Positions 18,074-28,000 of a stretch of 64,000 bases of DNA are shown here, piece after piece. Below the pieces are notes generated by a model. The model was not told where the DNA came from, ran no database searches, and saw nothing but the letters and a program-made list of their open reading frames with translations. How positions within the stretch are numbered: position 1 is the first letter of the stretch; each line of letters begins with the position of its first letter. The translations under genes and the position numbers were made by a program. Origin of the DNA: CBDBJK01 sp965206395 (GTDB taxonomy: Bacteria; Chloroflexota; Dehalococcoidia; Lucifugimonadales; CATOSD01); NCBI GenBank assembly GCA_965206395.1, contig CBDBJK010000035.1, positions 62,001 through 126,000 on the forward strand, in the 5' to 3' direction.

Positions 18074-18631
18074 ATGGCCCGTATACCAATGGCTTCCAGA
18101 GATATGATTCCCGAGGAGTTTCGAGATGCCTACGACGAGTTGATCGCCGCCAACGGAGGGCCAATTACCGGAGGCCCAGGATCGATCACCATCAATAGCC
18201 CTGAAATGGCGCGGCGGCGGGCTACCCTCACCACATATCTGAGGTTCGAGAGCACGTTCCCCAAGCATATTTTGGAATTGGCGATTATCGTTACTGCACG
18301 CGCGATGGACTGCCAGTACGTTTGGAACGCCCACGCACCCGCCGCTCGCCGTGAGGGCGTTAGCGATGCTCTAGTCGATGCCATCAGAGACAACAAGCCG
18401 TTGCCTAAAATGGCTGCAGATGATGCCGCAGTGGTTAACTATGGGCGGGAGTTTTTCGACACTCACAAGGTGAGCCAACCTACCTTTCAGGCTGCGCTCG
18501 ATCAGTTCGGCACTCAGCATCTGGTCGAGATAACCACCGTAATGGGAAGCTATGCTCAGGTGGCTTTCATACTGAACGCCTTCGAAGTGGAATTGCCAGA
18601 GCAGCGCACAGAACCTGTATTACCAGTTTGA
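18074..18631 (+). CDS. Carboxymuconolactone decarboxylase family protein
   Basis: 185 residues with a GAGGAGATGAGGT ribosome binding site. The helical core has CQYVWNAHAPAARREG, the CMD/AhpD signature helix, but with one Cys rather than the AhpD CxxC pair, so a peroxidase role is unlikely. The family includes decarboxylases and ring-opening hydrolases in aromatic catabolism. The two deacetylase-like genes just upstream on the same strand suggest a small degradative cluster, which is inference. Confidence 0.85.
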   Translation: MARIPMASRDMIPEEFRDAYDELIAANGGPITGGPGSITINSPEMARRRATLTTYLRFESTFPKHILELAIIVTARAMDCQYVWNAHAPAARREGVSDALVDAIRDNKPLPKMAADDAAVVNYGREFFDTHKVSQPTFQAALDQFGTQHLVEITTVMGSYAQVAFILNAFEVELPEQRTEPVLPV

Positions 18632-18863
18632 GTATAAGGCCAGGACTTGGAATTGGACCACTTGGAACGAGGTGGGGTTGACTGACTATTTCACGTCCAG
18701 AAGTTAACCCAAACATGCAACAGTAAGTATATGCCAAGCGGCTAGATACCTTGCGCTGATTCCATATATTTTCAGTGTTTTTTCAGGACTGCGGCCTGTA
18801 TTTTTAGCGGCCTGGCGGTCTCGTCCCTCCATACTCGGAATATCTTAATTATGGAGGCGACAA

Positions 18864-20479
18864 ATGGAACTCAAAGGCATTATCAACTATCGGATATTGG
18901 CACTGACGGCTATGCTGGCAGCAGCCTTTGCTGTCACCACTATTACGGCATCGGTGGCGCATGGTGCGCCAAACAGTCCAGGTTTTACGAAAGGTGATCG
19001 CGTGAGGGTAGCGCCGGGTGGAAAATCGCGTCCTGATTCGACGAATACTCTGGCGATCCTGAAGAGAAAACCGACCTCGATTCTTCTCCGGTGGCACGAT
19101 AATTCTGACACAGAGAAGGGCAACCTGCTCGTTCGTACCACTGCGTCTCACTCCCAGGTCAGCGAGCCTGAGGTTGTCAAAGAATTGGGAATTCTGGATG
19201 GATGGATCGACCCATACAAGGACACAGGGCTGAATCCGCTTGCTCGGTACTGCTTCCAGATCAGACCTTACAACGATCACGGGACTAACTACTCGAACGT
19301 AATATGCGAACCCCCTGCACTTACAGAAATTGTAAATCTCAGAATCCTCACCCAAAACGTCTTCGGTCAGGACGAGTCCGACTGTGGGGACAGGCTAGCC
19401 GAATTTGGCGAGAAAGTCGCCTGGGCGGACCCTGCCTACGACATCGTGGCTGTGCAAGAATACTTTGATACTACCTGGGGCATTTCTAGCTGTGACAAAG
19501 ACTACTTGCTCGACGAGATTCGATCCACCGGGCGCTACAATAACAGCGACAACACTCATCTTTTCCAGCCTGAAGGAGAGACGCTTGAGTTTGAAGCCGA
19601 CGGCGGTGTGGCCTCTTCTCGCTTTATCCAATCGAAAAAAGGGGACAGTGGGAGTGGGACAAGGCACCATTCCAGGCCCGCGTGCAAGGCTTCAGCTTCG
19701 CTCGCGTCAGCATCCCTAACACACCGCTAAGTGTGGATGTCTACGTAGTGCATCCACACTCAAAGGGAGAAGGTTGTGACCTGGATTGCAACAAATCCAA
19801 TATGGCGCAGGTTGCCAACAAGATATCGCAGATCAGCGCGGGCACTAATAACCCGGTCATCATAATGGGCGACTTCAATATCGCTGCCTCCCCCGACGGC
19901 AACCCCGAATACCAGGCTATCATGGACGCTTTGCATAATCCGCGAGACCTTTGGAAAGAGGCCCACCCGAACGCAGACCCAGGCGAGGGTTATACCAAAG
20001 ACAACTGCCCCATAGTGTCTGGCTCTGCTAGCTTTGAGTGCAATCCAACAAGCGGCAAGCGAATCGACTATATCTTCGTGGCTAATTATGGAGGTCTATC
20101 GAACAGCTCCTATGAGATCGTTGTAGAAAATCCAGATGACGTTCAAGTGGTGAAGTTGAACTACATTACGGTAGAGTACCCGCACTTCCACTCCGTCTCC
20201 GACCACTACGGTGTCGAGGCCAATATCGTGATTCGGGATAATTGGATAGTCGAGGATAAGGGCTTTGGCAGTGGGCTATTGCTCACAGGTGAACAGGTGG
20301 CCGTTGCCGACGACGATAACAACGATCAAGAGTTAATCCTGGACAGCAGCCTGCTCGATAGCGTGCTGGACGATAATAGTCAACAGACCACGCTGACAGA
20401 CTTTACGTCACCATTGGATACAACAATCGTAATTGACAGTTTTTCTACAACCATAAACCAAAGCTTTAGGTTGTGTTGA
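18864..20479 (+). pseudogene. Secreted endonuclease/exonuclease/phosphatase protein, frameshifted and IS-truncated
   Basis: The ATG at 18864 follows GGAGG. A signal peptide (hydrophobic to about residue 33) precedes a fibronectin-III-like domain and an EEP domain with ILTQNVFG, IVAVQEYF (catalytic Glu), MGDFNI and VSDHYG. The frame shifts by one base at an A6G4 run (19635-19644): the first frame ends at 19730, while the matching sequence resumes in the second frame (KRGQWEWDKAPFQARVQGF), which tracks to 20479. The last four codons and stop come from the end of an IS inserted after 20468, so the natural C-terminus is also lost. It would be a secreted sphingomyelinase- or nuclease-like phosphodiesterase. 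A sequencing error in the homopolymer is possible. Confidence 0.8.
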
Positions 20480-20783
20480 CATTTGGTGCATAATGGATAC
20501 ATGTCAACGACTGAATTACGCAATGAACAATGGTCGAAAATCCTTGAATTTCTGCGCTCATGCCCAGACCTCTACGTTGGAGAGGAGGACGATTGCAGGC
20601 GCTACGTCGAGGCCATCCTGTGGATGGCACGAAGTGGTGCTCCTTGGAGACTGCTGCCTGAGCACTACGGTCACTGGAACAGCGTATATAAGCGCTTCGC
20701 ACGCTGGTGTGAAAAGGGTGTATGGGAACGAATGCATCAGCATTTTGTGCAAGACCCCGATATGGAGCATGTCATCATTGATA

Positions 20784-21987
20784 GGGATACTCTGAACAAG
20801 TCTGGGCATAGTAGCATAGAGAATAGCACTGTGTTCGGGGAGATAATTGATGGACCAGCCAACATTTGCGGACTTGGAATACGAGAGCAAGAAGCGCAAG
20901 ACCCGCCGGGAGATATTCCTGGAGCGCATGGATGCTCTGATCCCGTGGGAACAGATGGAAGAGCGCATCCGTCCGTTCTATCCCAAGGCGGGCCGAGGCC
21001 GTCGACCATATGAGTTGTCGGCGATGGTGCGGATACACTGCGTGCAGTTGTTCTACAACTTGAGCGATCCTGGTATGGAGGACATGCTCTACGAGGTCGA
21101 GTCGGTGAGATGGTTCGTAGGGTTGAAGCTGTCGGGCCCGCTGCCGGACGAGACGACGATTCTGAACTTCCGCCATCTGCTGGAAGAGCATGAGTTGGGG
21201 CAGAGTCTGTTCGAGGAGATAAACCGTCATCTGGAGTCCCAGGGACTGCGGCTTCGGGAGGGAACGATCGTGGACGCGAGCATCATAGAGGCGCCGTCAT
21301 CGACGAAGAATCGTGCGGGTGAGCGAGACCCTGAGATGCACCAGACGAAGAAGGGGAACGAGTGGCGCTTCGGGATGAAAGTACACGTAGGCGCTGACGC
21401 TGAGACGGGAGTGGTACACAGCATGACTACGACGCCAGCTAACGTGCATGATGTGACAGAAGCGCACCGATTGCTGCACGGTGGAGAGAAACGAGTGTGG
21501 GGGGATGCGGGGTATCAGGGAGTGGACAAGCGGTTGGAGAATCGAGAGTTGGATGTGGAGTGGCGAGTGGCGATGAGGCCCGGCCGGCGACGGCACCTGG
21601 AGCCTGGCAGCCACGAGGCGTTGGCGGAGAAGCGCAAAGCGTCGGTCAGAGCGAAAGTGGAGCATCCGTTCCTGTACGTGAAGCGGCGCTTTGGCTACGC
21701 CAAGGTGCGCTACCGAGGGTTGGCTAAGAACGCGCAACGGCTGGCATTGCTACTGGGGCTGGCCAACTTGATGACGGCAGAGTGCCGTCTGGCGGCATGA
21801 GAGGGGCGCAGTGAGCAAATCACGGCCGGGGAGCCGCGATGGCTCCGAAAAGCCGCTTCGAGGCCACAACAGACACGGTCTGAACGCCTCAACCACGACC
21901 TGGAACGTCACAAAGATGCCTGAACATCTCCAAAGAACGGAACCACTCTGCCCATCCACGCTTGCGCCGAGTTGTTCAGAGGTTCCC
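20784..21987 (+). mobile_element. IS5-family element nested inside another IS
   Basis: 1204 bases. The ends are inverted repeats GGGATACTCTGAACAA and GGGAACCTCTGAACAA (14 of 16), flanked by TA (20782-20783 and 21988-21989). Comparison with the uninterrupted copy at 46928-47757 gives the exact empty site, confirming the boundaries. Confidence 0.93.
20850..21800 (+). CDS. IS5-family transposase
   Basis: 316 residues from the ATG at 20850 (a TTG precedes it). It is intact: N-terminal helical domain with RRPYELSAMVRIHCVQLFYNLSD, catalytic Asp in GTIVDASIIEAP, second Asp in VWGDAGYQG, and the Glu in the VEHPFLYVKRRFGY helix. This is the IS5-group DDE arrangement in one frame. It is the only apparently intact single-frame IS5-type transposase in the window and may still be active. 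Confidence 0.93.
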   Translation: MDQPTFADLEYESKKRKTRREIFLERMDALIPWEQMEERIRPFYPKAGRGRRPYELSAMVRIHCVQLFYNLSDPGMEDMLYEVESVRWFVGLKLSGPLPDETTILNFRHLLEEHELGQSLFEEINRHLESQGLRLREGTIVDASIIEAPSSTKNRAGERDPEMHQTKKGNEWRFGMKVHVGADAETGVVHSMTTTPANVHDVTEAHRLLHGGEKRVWGDAGYQGVDKRLENRELDVEWRVAMRPGRRRHLEPGSHEALAEKRKASVRAKVEHPFLYVKRRFGYAKVRYRGLAKNAQRLALLLGLANLMTAECRLAA

Positions 21988-22490
21988 TAGCACTGTGATA
22001 GCACTGTGATAGCACTGTGGTTCGCGCTCATCCCTGTGCTGCTGGAGCCTCCAAAAAAACGGTGGCCAATCGGCCCAAGCTCTTGGCCGGAGCCGAGGCG
22101 GGTTCAGTACCAAGATCCACGTGAGCGTGGATGGATTGGGCAACCCGTTGCGCTTTGAGCTCACAGCAGGTCAACGTCACGACATCACCCAGGCACAGGC
22201 ATTGATTGCTGATTTCGAAACCGAGCATGTGATTGCTGATAAGGGATACGATTCGATGGATTTTCTCCAATGCATCCTGGGCAGGGGCGCGTTACCTGTG
22301 ATTCCACCTCGGTCAAATCGAAAGACGCCACGAGAGTATGATGAGTACCTTTACCGAGAGCGCCACCTTGTGGAGTGTTTCATCAACAAGATCAAGCACT
22401 ACCGGCATATCTTCTCTCGCTTTGACAAGCTGTCATCGCGTTTCCTGGGATTCTTGAACTTCGTCGGTGCTCTCATATGGCTCAGATGAA

Positions 22491-22973
22491 ATGTCAACAC
22501 AACCTAGCTATGGCGATGGCCGCACTAGATTTGGTTATAGGGTCGCCGGAGTTGCGCTCGATCGTGACAGGATTTTGCTTTTCAGAGCGGAATCGGACGA
22601 CTTCTGGGCATTGCCCGGCGGTCGAGTTGAGCTCCTGGAGACCTCCGCCGAGGTGCTATCGCGGGAAATGCAGGAAGAGCTTGAAGTGAAGGTAGGCGTC
22701 GGAAGACTGCTCTGGGTAGTCGAGAATTTCTTCGAATACCAGGATGTGTCTTTCCAGGAGATGGGGCTTTACTTCCTGATGAGTTTCCCGACAGGCTCCG
22801 ACATATACGAGAAAACCGAGGTGTTCGAGGGATACGAAGAAGGCTACAGGCTCTTCTTCAAGTGGTTCCCTGTCAATACTCTCAGCGAGGCCCTGATACG
22901 GCCTTCGTTTCTGAGCGCGGCGTTGCGCTCGATTCCTGAAGCCCCCATGCACGTTGTGCACAGAGGCAAGTGA
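22491..22973 (+). CDS. NUDIX hydrolase, start codon supplied by an IS end
   Basis: 160 residues from the ATG at 22491. The NUDIX box GGRVELLETSAEVLSREMQEELEV is complete with both catalytic Glu residues. The first ATG lies in the right end of the IS (ATGTCAACACAACC), so codons 1-5 come from the element and the native start has been lost or replaced; a GTG at 22467 within the IS is an alternative. The enzyme would hydrolyse a nucleoside diphosphate linked to another group. The core fold appears unaffected. Confidence 0.85.
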   Translation: MSTQPSYGDGRTRFGYRVAGVALDRDRILLFRAESDDFWALPGGRVELLETSAEVLSREMQEELEVKVGVGRLLWVVENFFEYQDVSFQEMGLYFLMSFPTGSDIYEKTEVFEGYEEGYRLFFKWFPVNTLSEALIRPSFLSAALRSIPEAPMHVVHRGK

Positions 22974-23078
22974 CTTCGCGCCACAGTTAGAATAATCGAA
23001 TCGGCTATTGCGCTTGCAAGAAATCTAGTCACAAAGCAAAGCCGGAGTACCCCAAAGGTCAATCTGGATTAGGTCAAT

Positions 23079-24296
23079 TTGACACAAGCTTCTTCATCAA
23101 ATCCGTCAAATAAGCTATGGTCGACAGACTATGCGCTGACGCTGCTGGCAGGACATATCATGTTCGTCAGCTACACGTCGCTGTTTACTGTCCTTCCGCC
23201 GTATGTGTTAAAAAGCGGCGGTCAGAATTGGCACATTGGCGTCGTGATAGGCTCATTCGGCGTTGTATCACTGCTCATCAGGCCATTCGTCGGACGCTGG
23301 GTAAACGCATTTGGCCCCAAATACGTGGTCGTGGTTGGATTGGCGCTATTCTCCTTTGCGGCGTTGTTGTTTATCCCTACGTTCAGCGTATGGTGGCTTG
23401 TGCCTGTAAGGATGCTACGGGGAATCGGCCTCGCTATGACGCCCGTCGCAACAAGCACGATAGTCGCAAACCTCTCGCCGACGAATCGGCGCGGGGAAGG
23501 CATGGCCTATATGGGAGCGAGCATTGGAGTCTCCAGTCTGTATGCCCCTGTACTCGGCTTCTGGCTGTTGAATCAGTATGGTTTCGAGGCGACCTTCATC
23601 TTCTCCAGCGCGACGGCCTTGTTAGGAGCTTTGCTTGCCCTCCGTCTCTCATCGTCACGCATCAACAGCGCGCCTAGCGAGACTTCTGCAGAAAAAGTGC
23701 CCTTAATCTCGCCTGCCTCGATTTTTCCCACCTTGGTCTTCATCAGCTATACTGTCACAACTGCGCCTGTGAGCACCTTCCTGCCCCTGCTAGCTGAGGA
23801 AAATGGCCTTGGTAACCCCGGTCTTTACTTCACGGTGCACTCGCTCACGATGATGATCACCTTACTAGGGGCTGGCGTGATAGCCGACAGGCTCGGGAGG
23901 CCAACCGTCATCATTCCGGGGCTGATTGCTGCCGCGGCGGCGATGTTCTTGCTGATGGCGGCTTCAAACCAGGCGATGCTACTCACATCGGCATTCCTTG
24001 CTGGAGCGGGTTTTGGCCTGTTCCAACCTGGAATTCAGTCGCTTACAGTGGACAGGGTCACGGCGCGAGAGCGTGGCTCCGCAATGGCGACCTTACAGTC
24101 AGCGTGGGACATCGGTAGCTCTGGAGCATCATTTGCCATCGGCCCCATCGCAGCAGTGTTCGGCGTGGCCGCTACGTTTGGTGTAGTAGGAGCCGGCGCA
24201 GTCATGGGCGCAGTGGGATTCATCGTTGGTAACGCGAGATCGCAAACTGCTCTCCCCGGTAGCCAGCCGGAATCGCCACCTCCAGCGGACGACTAA
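23079..24296 (+). CDS. MFS transporter
   Basis: 405 residues starting at TTG. About twelve hydrophobic segments, with a basic loop GRWVNAFGPK after segment 2 and the matching half-repeat ADRLGRPTVI after segment 8, as in major facilitator carriers. It resembles drug/metabolite:proton antiporters of the DHA1/arabinose-efflux type. The Pro/Ser-rich C-terminus is cytoplasmic. The substrate is not deducible. It converges with the next MFS gene. Confidence 0.9.
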   Translation: MTQASSSNPSNKLWSTDYALTLLAGHIMFVSYTSLFTVLPPYVLKSGGQNWHIGVVIGSFGVVSLLIRPFVGRWVNAFGPKYVVVVGLALFSFAALLFIPTFSVWWLVPVRMLRGIGLAMTPVATSTIVANLSPTNRRGEGMAYMGASIGVSSLYAPVLGFWLLNQYGFEATFIFSSATALLGALLALRLSSSRINSAPSETSAEKVPLISPASIFPTLVFISYTVTTAPVSTFLPLLAEENGLGNPGLYFTVHSLTMMITLLGAGVIADRLGRPTVIIPGLIAAAAAMFLLMAASNQAMLLTSAFLAGAGFGLFQPGIQSLTVDRVTARERGSAMATLQSAWDIGSSGASFAIGPIAAVFGVAATFGVVGAGAVMGAVGFIVGNARSQTALPGSQPESPPPADD

Positions 24297-24344
24297 AAGA
24301 GAATTTGAATAGAGTTGGCACAATCGCTATTCGTCCCTTGGAGT

Positions 24345-25592
24345 CTACCCGCCCCGCGATTTCATTGTTTTCATCTGCTCAGCCAGGCTGCTCATCGGCC
24401 TCTCACGCACCAGAAGCGAAACCACGAAAGCTGCGAAAGCGAGTCCTAGCATCAGAATAAAGGCTCTGTCGTAGCTCCCCCACGTATCGAAGATGAACGC
24501 GCCGACGAACGCGCCGAGTCCTCCGAATATCTGATGCGTCATGTTTATGATGCCGCTGATCGTTCCCAGACGCGCCGACCCGAATATGTTCCCGACGAAG
24601 ACCACAGTGAGAGGAGCAGTGATGAGGAACGTGAATCCATAGAGAAGGGCGAAGACCAGGATGCTTGGAGTGCTCTGGAAGTAGATGATGAAGGCGAATA
24701 TGCCTATTCGCAACAGAAAGCACAATGCCATTGGACGCGCCGCGCCGAAGGCATCGGCCAGAAGCCCGGACACCAGCACTCCAACCAGCCCCAACAGGCC
24801 CATTAACGCGAGCATATTGCCCGCCAACACCGACCCAACGCCCTGGTCGTCGGCAAAGGCAACAACGTGCGTCGCGATAAAGAAATCCTGAAAACCGCAT
24901 ATGGCGTACACGCCAAGCAGCAGCCAGAGTTGACGTGACTTTGCTATATCATTCAAAGATGTCGAGACTACGCCATCGTTTTGCGAGGCGGTCTCTGAGA
25001 TTTCAGAAGTTGGCTCTGCGGGCGGCCTCGATCTGACGAATGCCAGGACGAGAGGCACTACGATGATGAAATTTGCCGCACCCAGGGCCAGAAACGCACC
25101 TCGCCAACTCAGTGACGTCAAGAATGAGGCTAGCAGAGCGATGATTACTAGCTGACCAACCGCGTTTCCTGAGATGGCGATACTGTTGGCGATGCCTCTG
25201 CGACGCACGAACCAGCGGCTTATCATAACCCCTATCGGCGCAACTGTCGTGCCTGCGCTTCCTATGGCGAAGACCAGTCCATATAGGACAAACACCTGCC
25301 ACCGAGTCGAGATGCCGCCCATTAGACCGATGCCTACTGCCGCGATCAAGGCCGAGGCAGCTATAATCAGACGCAAGCTGTATCTATCTAGCAAACGGCC
25401 TATGAGAGGCATCGTGATAGCGGAGACAATGAAAAATGTCGTGGCGACAAGCGAGAGTGAGGAGCGCGTCCAACCCAGGTCGTCGGCCATCGGTTTCAGC
25501 ACCAACCCAAATGCAAACCGCGATCCGCTGCTGAAAAACAGCACGACAAACCCGGTGGACAGAATAACCCAACGATAATCTAGTCGGCGCAA
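24345..25592 (-). CDS. MFS transporter (monocarboxylate/oxalate-formate type)
   Basis: 415 residues from TTG at 25592, with GGAAG eight bases upstream. Twelve predicted segments; the opening DYRWVILSTGFVVLFFSSGSR and the GRLLDRYSLR loop are typical of the monocarboxylate/oxalate-formate antiporter branch. It is divergent from the aldolase-led catabolic cluster, so it may import that pathway's acid substrate. This pairing is inference from position. Confidence 0.88.
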   Translation of the reverse strand: MRRLDYRWVILSTGFVVLFFSSGSRFAFGLVLKPMADDLGWTRSSLSLVATTFFIVSAITMPLIGRLLDRYSLRLIIAASALIAAVGIGLMGGISTRWQVFVLYGLVFAIGSAGTTVAPIGVMISRWFVRRRGIANSIAISGNAVGQLVIIALLASFLTSLSWRGAFLALGAANFIIVVPLVLAFVRSRPPAEPTSEISETASQNDGVVSTSLNDIAKSRQLWLLLGVYAICGFQDFFIATHVVAFADDQGVGSVLAGNMLALMGLLGLVGVLVSGLLADAFGAARPMALCFLLRIGIFAFIIYFQSTPSILVFALLYGFTFLITAPLTVVFVGNIFGSARLGTISGIINMTHQIFGGLGAFVGAFIFDTWGSYDRAFILMLGLAFAAFVVSLLVRERPMSSLAEQMKTMKSRGG

Positions 25593-25663
25593 GACTCACT
25601 TCCAGATGATGGCTGCGCAAGATTAGCACCTTGCGCCAGGAATAGTCAAACGTATTCGTGCCC

Positions 25664-25691
25664 TTGACACCGCCATCGTTAGGGTTACAAT
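25664..25691 (+). promoter_or_regulatory. Sigma-70 promoter of the aldolase cluster
   Basis: TTGACA (25664-25669), a 16-base spacer and TACAAT (25686-25691) lie 34 bases upstream of the aldolase start, which itself has an AGGAGGA ribosome binding site. Confidence 0.65.
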
Positions 25692-25725
25692 CAAGCGGAT
25701 TCACAAACAGCACCAGGAGGAATGT

Positions 25726-26553
25726 ATGAACGGCGAAGAGCTAAGAAAGAAGGTCAGCGGCGGTGGCATCGTCTACGGCACGATGCTCTCTTTGAGCCGG
25801 AATCCGCGATGGGCAACGGCAATGTCGCAGTTCGGACTCGACTACGTTATCATCGACACCGAACACTCCCCTCGCGGCAGAGACGAGGTCGCCGACTTCC
25901 TTGCCGCGTTCAGCTTCAGCGGCGTTGTGCCGATTATGCGAATCCCCATCCCAGACTCGCACTACGTAACTATGGCGCTAGACGCAGGTGCTCACGGAGT
26001 GCTTGCGCCTTACTGCGAAACGGTCGAGGAGGCGAAGGAGGTGGTAGCGGCGTGCAAATGGCGTCCGCTCAAGGGCGCGCTGGCGAGAAAGGCCATCGAC
26101 GCCGACGAGCTTCCCAGTCAGGCCACAAGGGAGTATCTGGAGAATCGCAATCGCAACAACGTCTGCATCATAGGCATCGAGAGCGTCCCGGCCATCGAAA
26201 ACCTGGACAATATCCTTCAGGTGAAGGGCATCGACGCAATATTCGTCGGCCCCAACGACCTGAGCATCTCGCTGGGCGCGCCAGACCAGTATGACCACCC
26301 GGACTACGAGGCGGCGCTGCGCCAAATCCTCAGCATTTGCAAATCTCACAACGTGCCGACACTCATCCATCATCAGACGATTTCGCTGTCGCAGAAGTGG
26401 CTGAGAGAGGGAGCGCGGTTCGTGCTGTACAGCACTGATTCGAGGACTATGCACAACGGCTTCAGGGAAGAATTCGGCGCGATCAAGGCAGTGGGCGACG
26501 AGCTTGGTGGCGGCTCCTCCGAGAAGGTCAGCGAGTCACAAGAGGTAATATAG
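25726..26553 (+). CDS. HpcH/HpaI-type class II aldolase
   Basis: 275 residues with a strong AGGAGGA site. The TIM-barrel family motifs are present: DYVIIDTEHSPRG, MRIPIPD, ALDAGAHGVLAPYCETVEEAKE, CIIGIESVPAIENLD (metal-binding Glu) and DAIFVGPNDLSISLG (metal-binding Asp). The enzyme cleaves or joins 2-keto-3-deoxy acids with pyruvate using a divalent metal. It is the first gene of a same-strand set with an oxidase, a dehydrogenase and an aminotransferase. Confidence 0.92.
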   Translation: MNGEELRKKVSGGGIVYGTMLSLSRNPRWATAMSQFGLDYVIIDTEHSPRGRDEVADFLAAFSFSGVVPIMRIPIPDSHYVTMALDAGAHGVLAPYCETVEEAKEVVAACKWRPLKGALARKAIDADELPSQATREYLENRNRNNVCIIGIESVPAIENLDNILQVKGIDAIFVGPNDLSISLGAPDQYDHPDYEAALRQILSICKSHNVPTLIHHQTISLSQKWLREGARFVLYSTDSRTMHNGFREEFGAIKAVGDELGGGSSEKVSESQEVI

Positions 26554-26588
26554 CAAGAACCAGCGCAGAAGTAATTTGTGGAGCAGAC

Positions 26589-27788
26589 ATGACCGAAACT
26601 GAAATCCTCATCATAGGCGGCGGCATCGCGGGCGCGTCGACGGCATACCACCTGGCGCAGAGCGGACGGAGCGTCGCTTTGCTCGAACGCGGGCAGATCG
26701 CGTCCGAGGCGTCGGGCGTTAACGCGGGCATGATGGGCGGCGGAGGCTGGGGACGTGTCCCCGACTTGCAGGCGTACCTCACGATGGGAAGCCTGGAGAT
26801 ATTCAAGGACCTGCAGCTCGACATGGGCTGCGACGTGGAGTTCAGGCAGTCGGGTTCGCTGACCGCGATTCAGACCGAGGAACAGTACGCCTTCGCAAAA
26901 GACAGAGTGCTCGCCATGAGGTCTGAGGGCCTCGCTACCGAGCTTCTAACGCCGAGAGAGGCGCGCGCTATCGAGCCAGAGACAAACCCGGAGCTATTGG
27001 GGTTTCTATACTCGCCGCTTCGAGCGCAGGCCAATCCTGAGAAGGCGACGCGCGCCTTCGCCGCCGCCGCCGAGCATAGCGGGGCCAGCATACTCACCGG
27101 ACATGAGGTCACAGCCGTTAACATTGGCGGAGATGGTGCTTACCGCGTTGAGACGTCGCAGGGCGAATTCAGGGCCGCGAAACTGGTCATAGCTGCCGGG
27201 GCATGGTGTGCGCCTATTGGAAACATGCTGGGGCTTAGCATTCCAATCGTGCCGGTGCGCGGTCAGATGTGGGCCACCGATGCCGTTCCGCCAAGGGTCT
27301 TTCAGGGCATGTCGTCGATGGAGTCCCAACTTCAGTGGAGCATCGACTCCGGCAACGACGACACAACGCCTCCGTTTGTGACACATAGAGGCGGCACGCG
27401 TATCACACGACACCTCTACGGGCGGCAGACCCGCGACGGCGAAATTATATTCGGCGGAGACAGGCAAGTCGTAGGCTATGACAAGTCGATAGACGCCGCC
27501 GGAATCGAGGTCAATCGAGGCCATGCTTCGGAAGTCATTCCTCTTTTGAAGGAGCTTCCCATCAAACGTACATGGGCGGGCCTGATGCCCTTTCCTATGG
27601 ATGGCGACCCTATCATCGGCAAAATTCCCTTGCGCGAAAACCTCTATATCGTGAGCGGCCTCGCGTCCTCCGGCTTCGGGCGCGGCCCAATGGCTGGCAA
27701 GCTGCTGGCCGACTACATCAACACAGGCCACAGGCCACACGTGCTGGCTGAATCAGACCCAGCTCGATGCGTGACGGAAACTGGATAG
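26589..27788 (+). CDS. DAO-family FAD-dependent oxidoreductase
   Basis: 399 residues. The N-terminal Rossmann motif GGGIAGASTAYHLAQSG with an acidic residue at the strand end (LLERG) binds FAD, followed by SGVNAGMMGGG. The late GLASSGFGRGPMAGKLLADYI motif closes the FAD site. This is the glycine/sarcosine oxidase and D-amino-acid dehydrogenase fold. It lies 35 bases after the aldolase gene, probably in the same operon. The amine substrate is not known. Confidence 0.9.
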   Translation: MTETEILIIGGGIAGASTAYHLAQSGRSVALLERGQIASEASGVNAGMMGGGGWGRVPDLQAYLTMGSLEIFKDLQLDMGCDVEFRQSGSLTAIQTEEQYAFAKDRVLAMRSEGLATELLTPREARAIEPETNPELLGFLYSPLRAQANPEKATRAFAAAAEHSGASILTGHEVTAVNIGGDGAYRVETSQGEFRAAKLVIAAGAWCAPIGNMLGLSIPIVPVRGQMWATDAVPPRVFQGMSSMESQLQWSIDSGNDDTTPPFVTHRGGTRITRHLYGRQTRDGEIIFGGDRQVVGYDKSIDAAGIEVNRGHASEVIPLLKELPIKRTWAGLMPFPMDGDPIIGKIPLRENLYIVSGLASSGFGRGPMAGKLLADYINTGHRPHVLAESDPARCVTETG

Positions 27789-27852
27789 TACAGACCCCAG
27801 ACCGGACGCACCCCATCACGTAGCCTATAATCTGTGCCAGCAAGCTAAGAAT

Positions 27853-27972
27853 CTTTAACAAAACAGACCTACCATATGTCATTCCGAGGAGCCTGCGACG
27901 AGGAATCTAATCATAACGTTAAGATTCTTCGTTTCACTCAGAATGACAGTGACCGATTTTGTAGGCGTTCCA
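27853..27972. repeat. Decayed MITE-like palindrome
   Basis: The left side has TTTAACAAAACAGACC and the right side the inverted, one-base-shorter GATTTTGTAGGCGTTC. Internal arms GTCATTCCG / CAGAATGAC and AAGATTCTTCG are shared with the element at 1061-1227. It fills the gap between the oxidase and Gfo/Idh genes, ending just before the latter's ribosome binding site. Confidence 0.5.
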
Positions 27973-28000
27973 AATCATTCTCAAGAGGAAGGTGTGCCTT

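Larger units (their letters stand above)
20501..22489 (+). pseudogene. IS5-family transposase (copy 1), split by nested IS
   Basis: The 5' part (20501-20783) encodes the N-terminal DNA-binding region up to MEHVIID. The 3' part after the nested IS encodes the catalytic C-terminus from VSVDGLGNPLRF to GALIWLR. An 11-base unit (ATAGCACTGTG) present three times at the join would by itself cause a premature stop. A run of seven A near 22053 looks like the usual frameshift site of this group. It is not functional. Confidence 0.85.
20469..22504 (+). mobile_element. IS5-family element, copy 1, interrupted by a second IS
   Basis: The ends are perfect inverted repeats GGTTGTGTTGACATTT / AAATGTCAACACAACC flanked by TA (20467-20468 and 22505-22506). 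Without the 1204-base insert at 20784-21987 it is 832 bases and almost identical to the copy at 46928-47757. It separates the EEP gene from a NUDIX gene and supplies the stop codon of the first and the start codon of the second. Confidence 0.92.
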
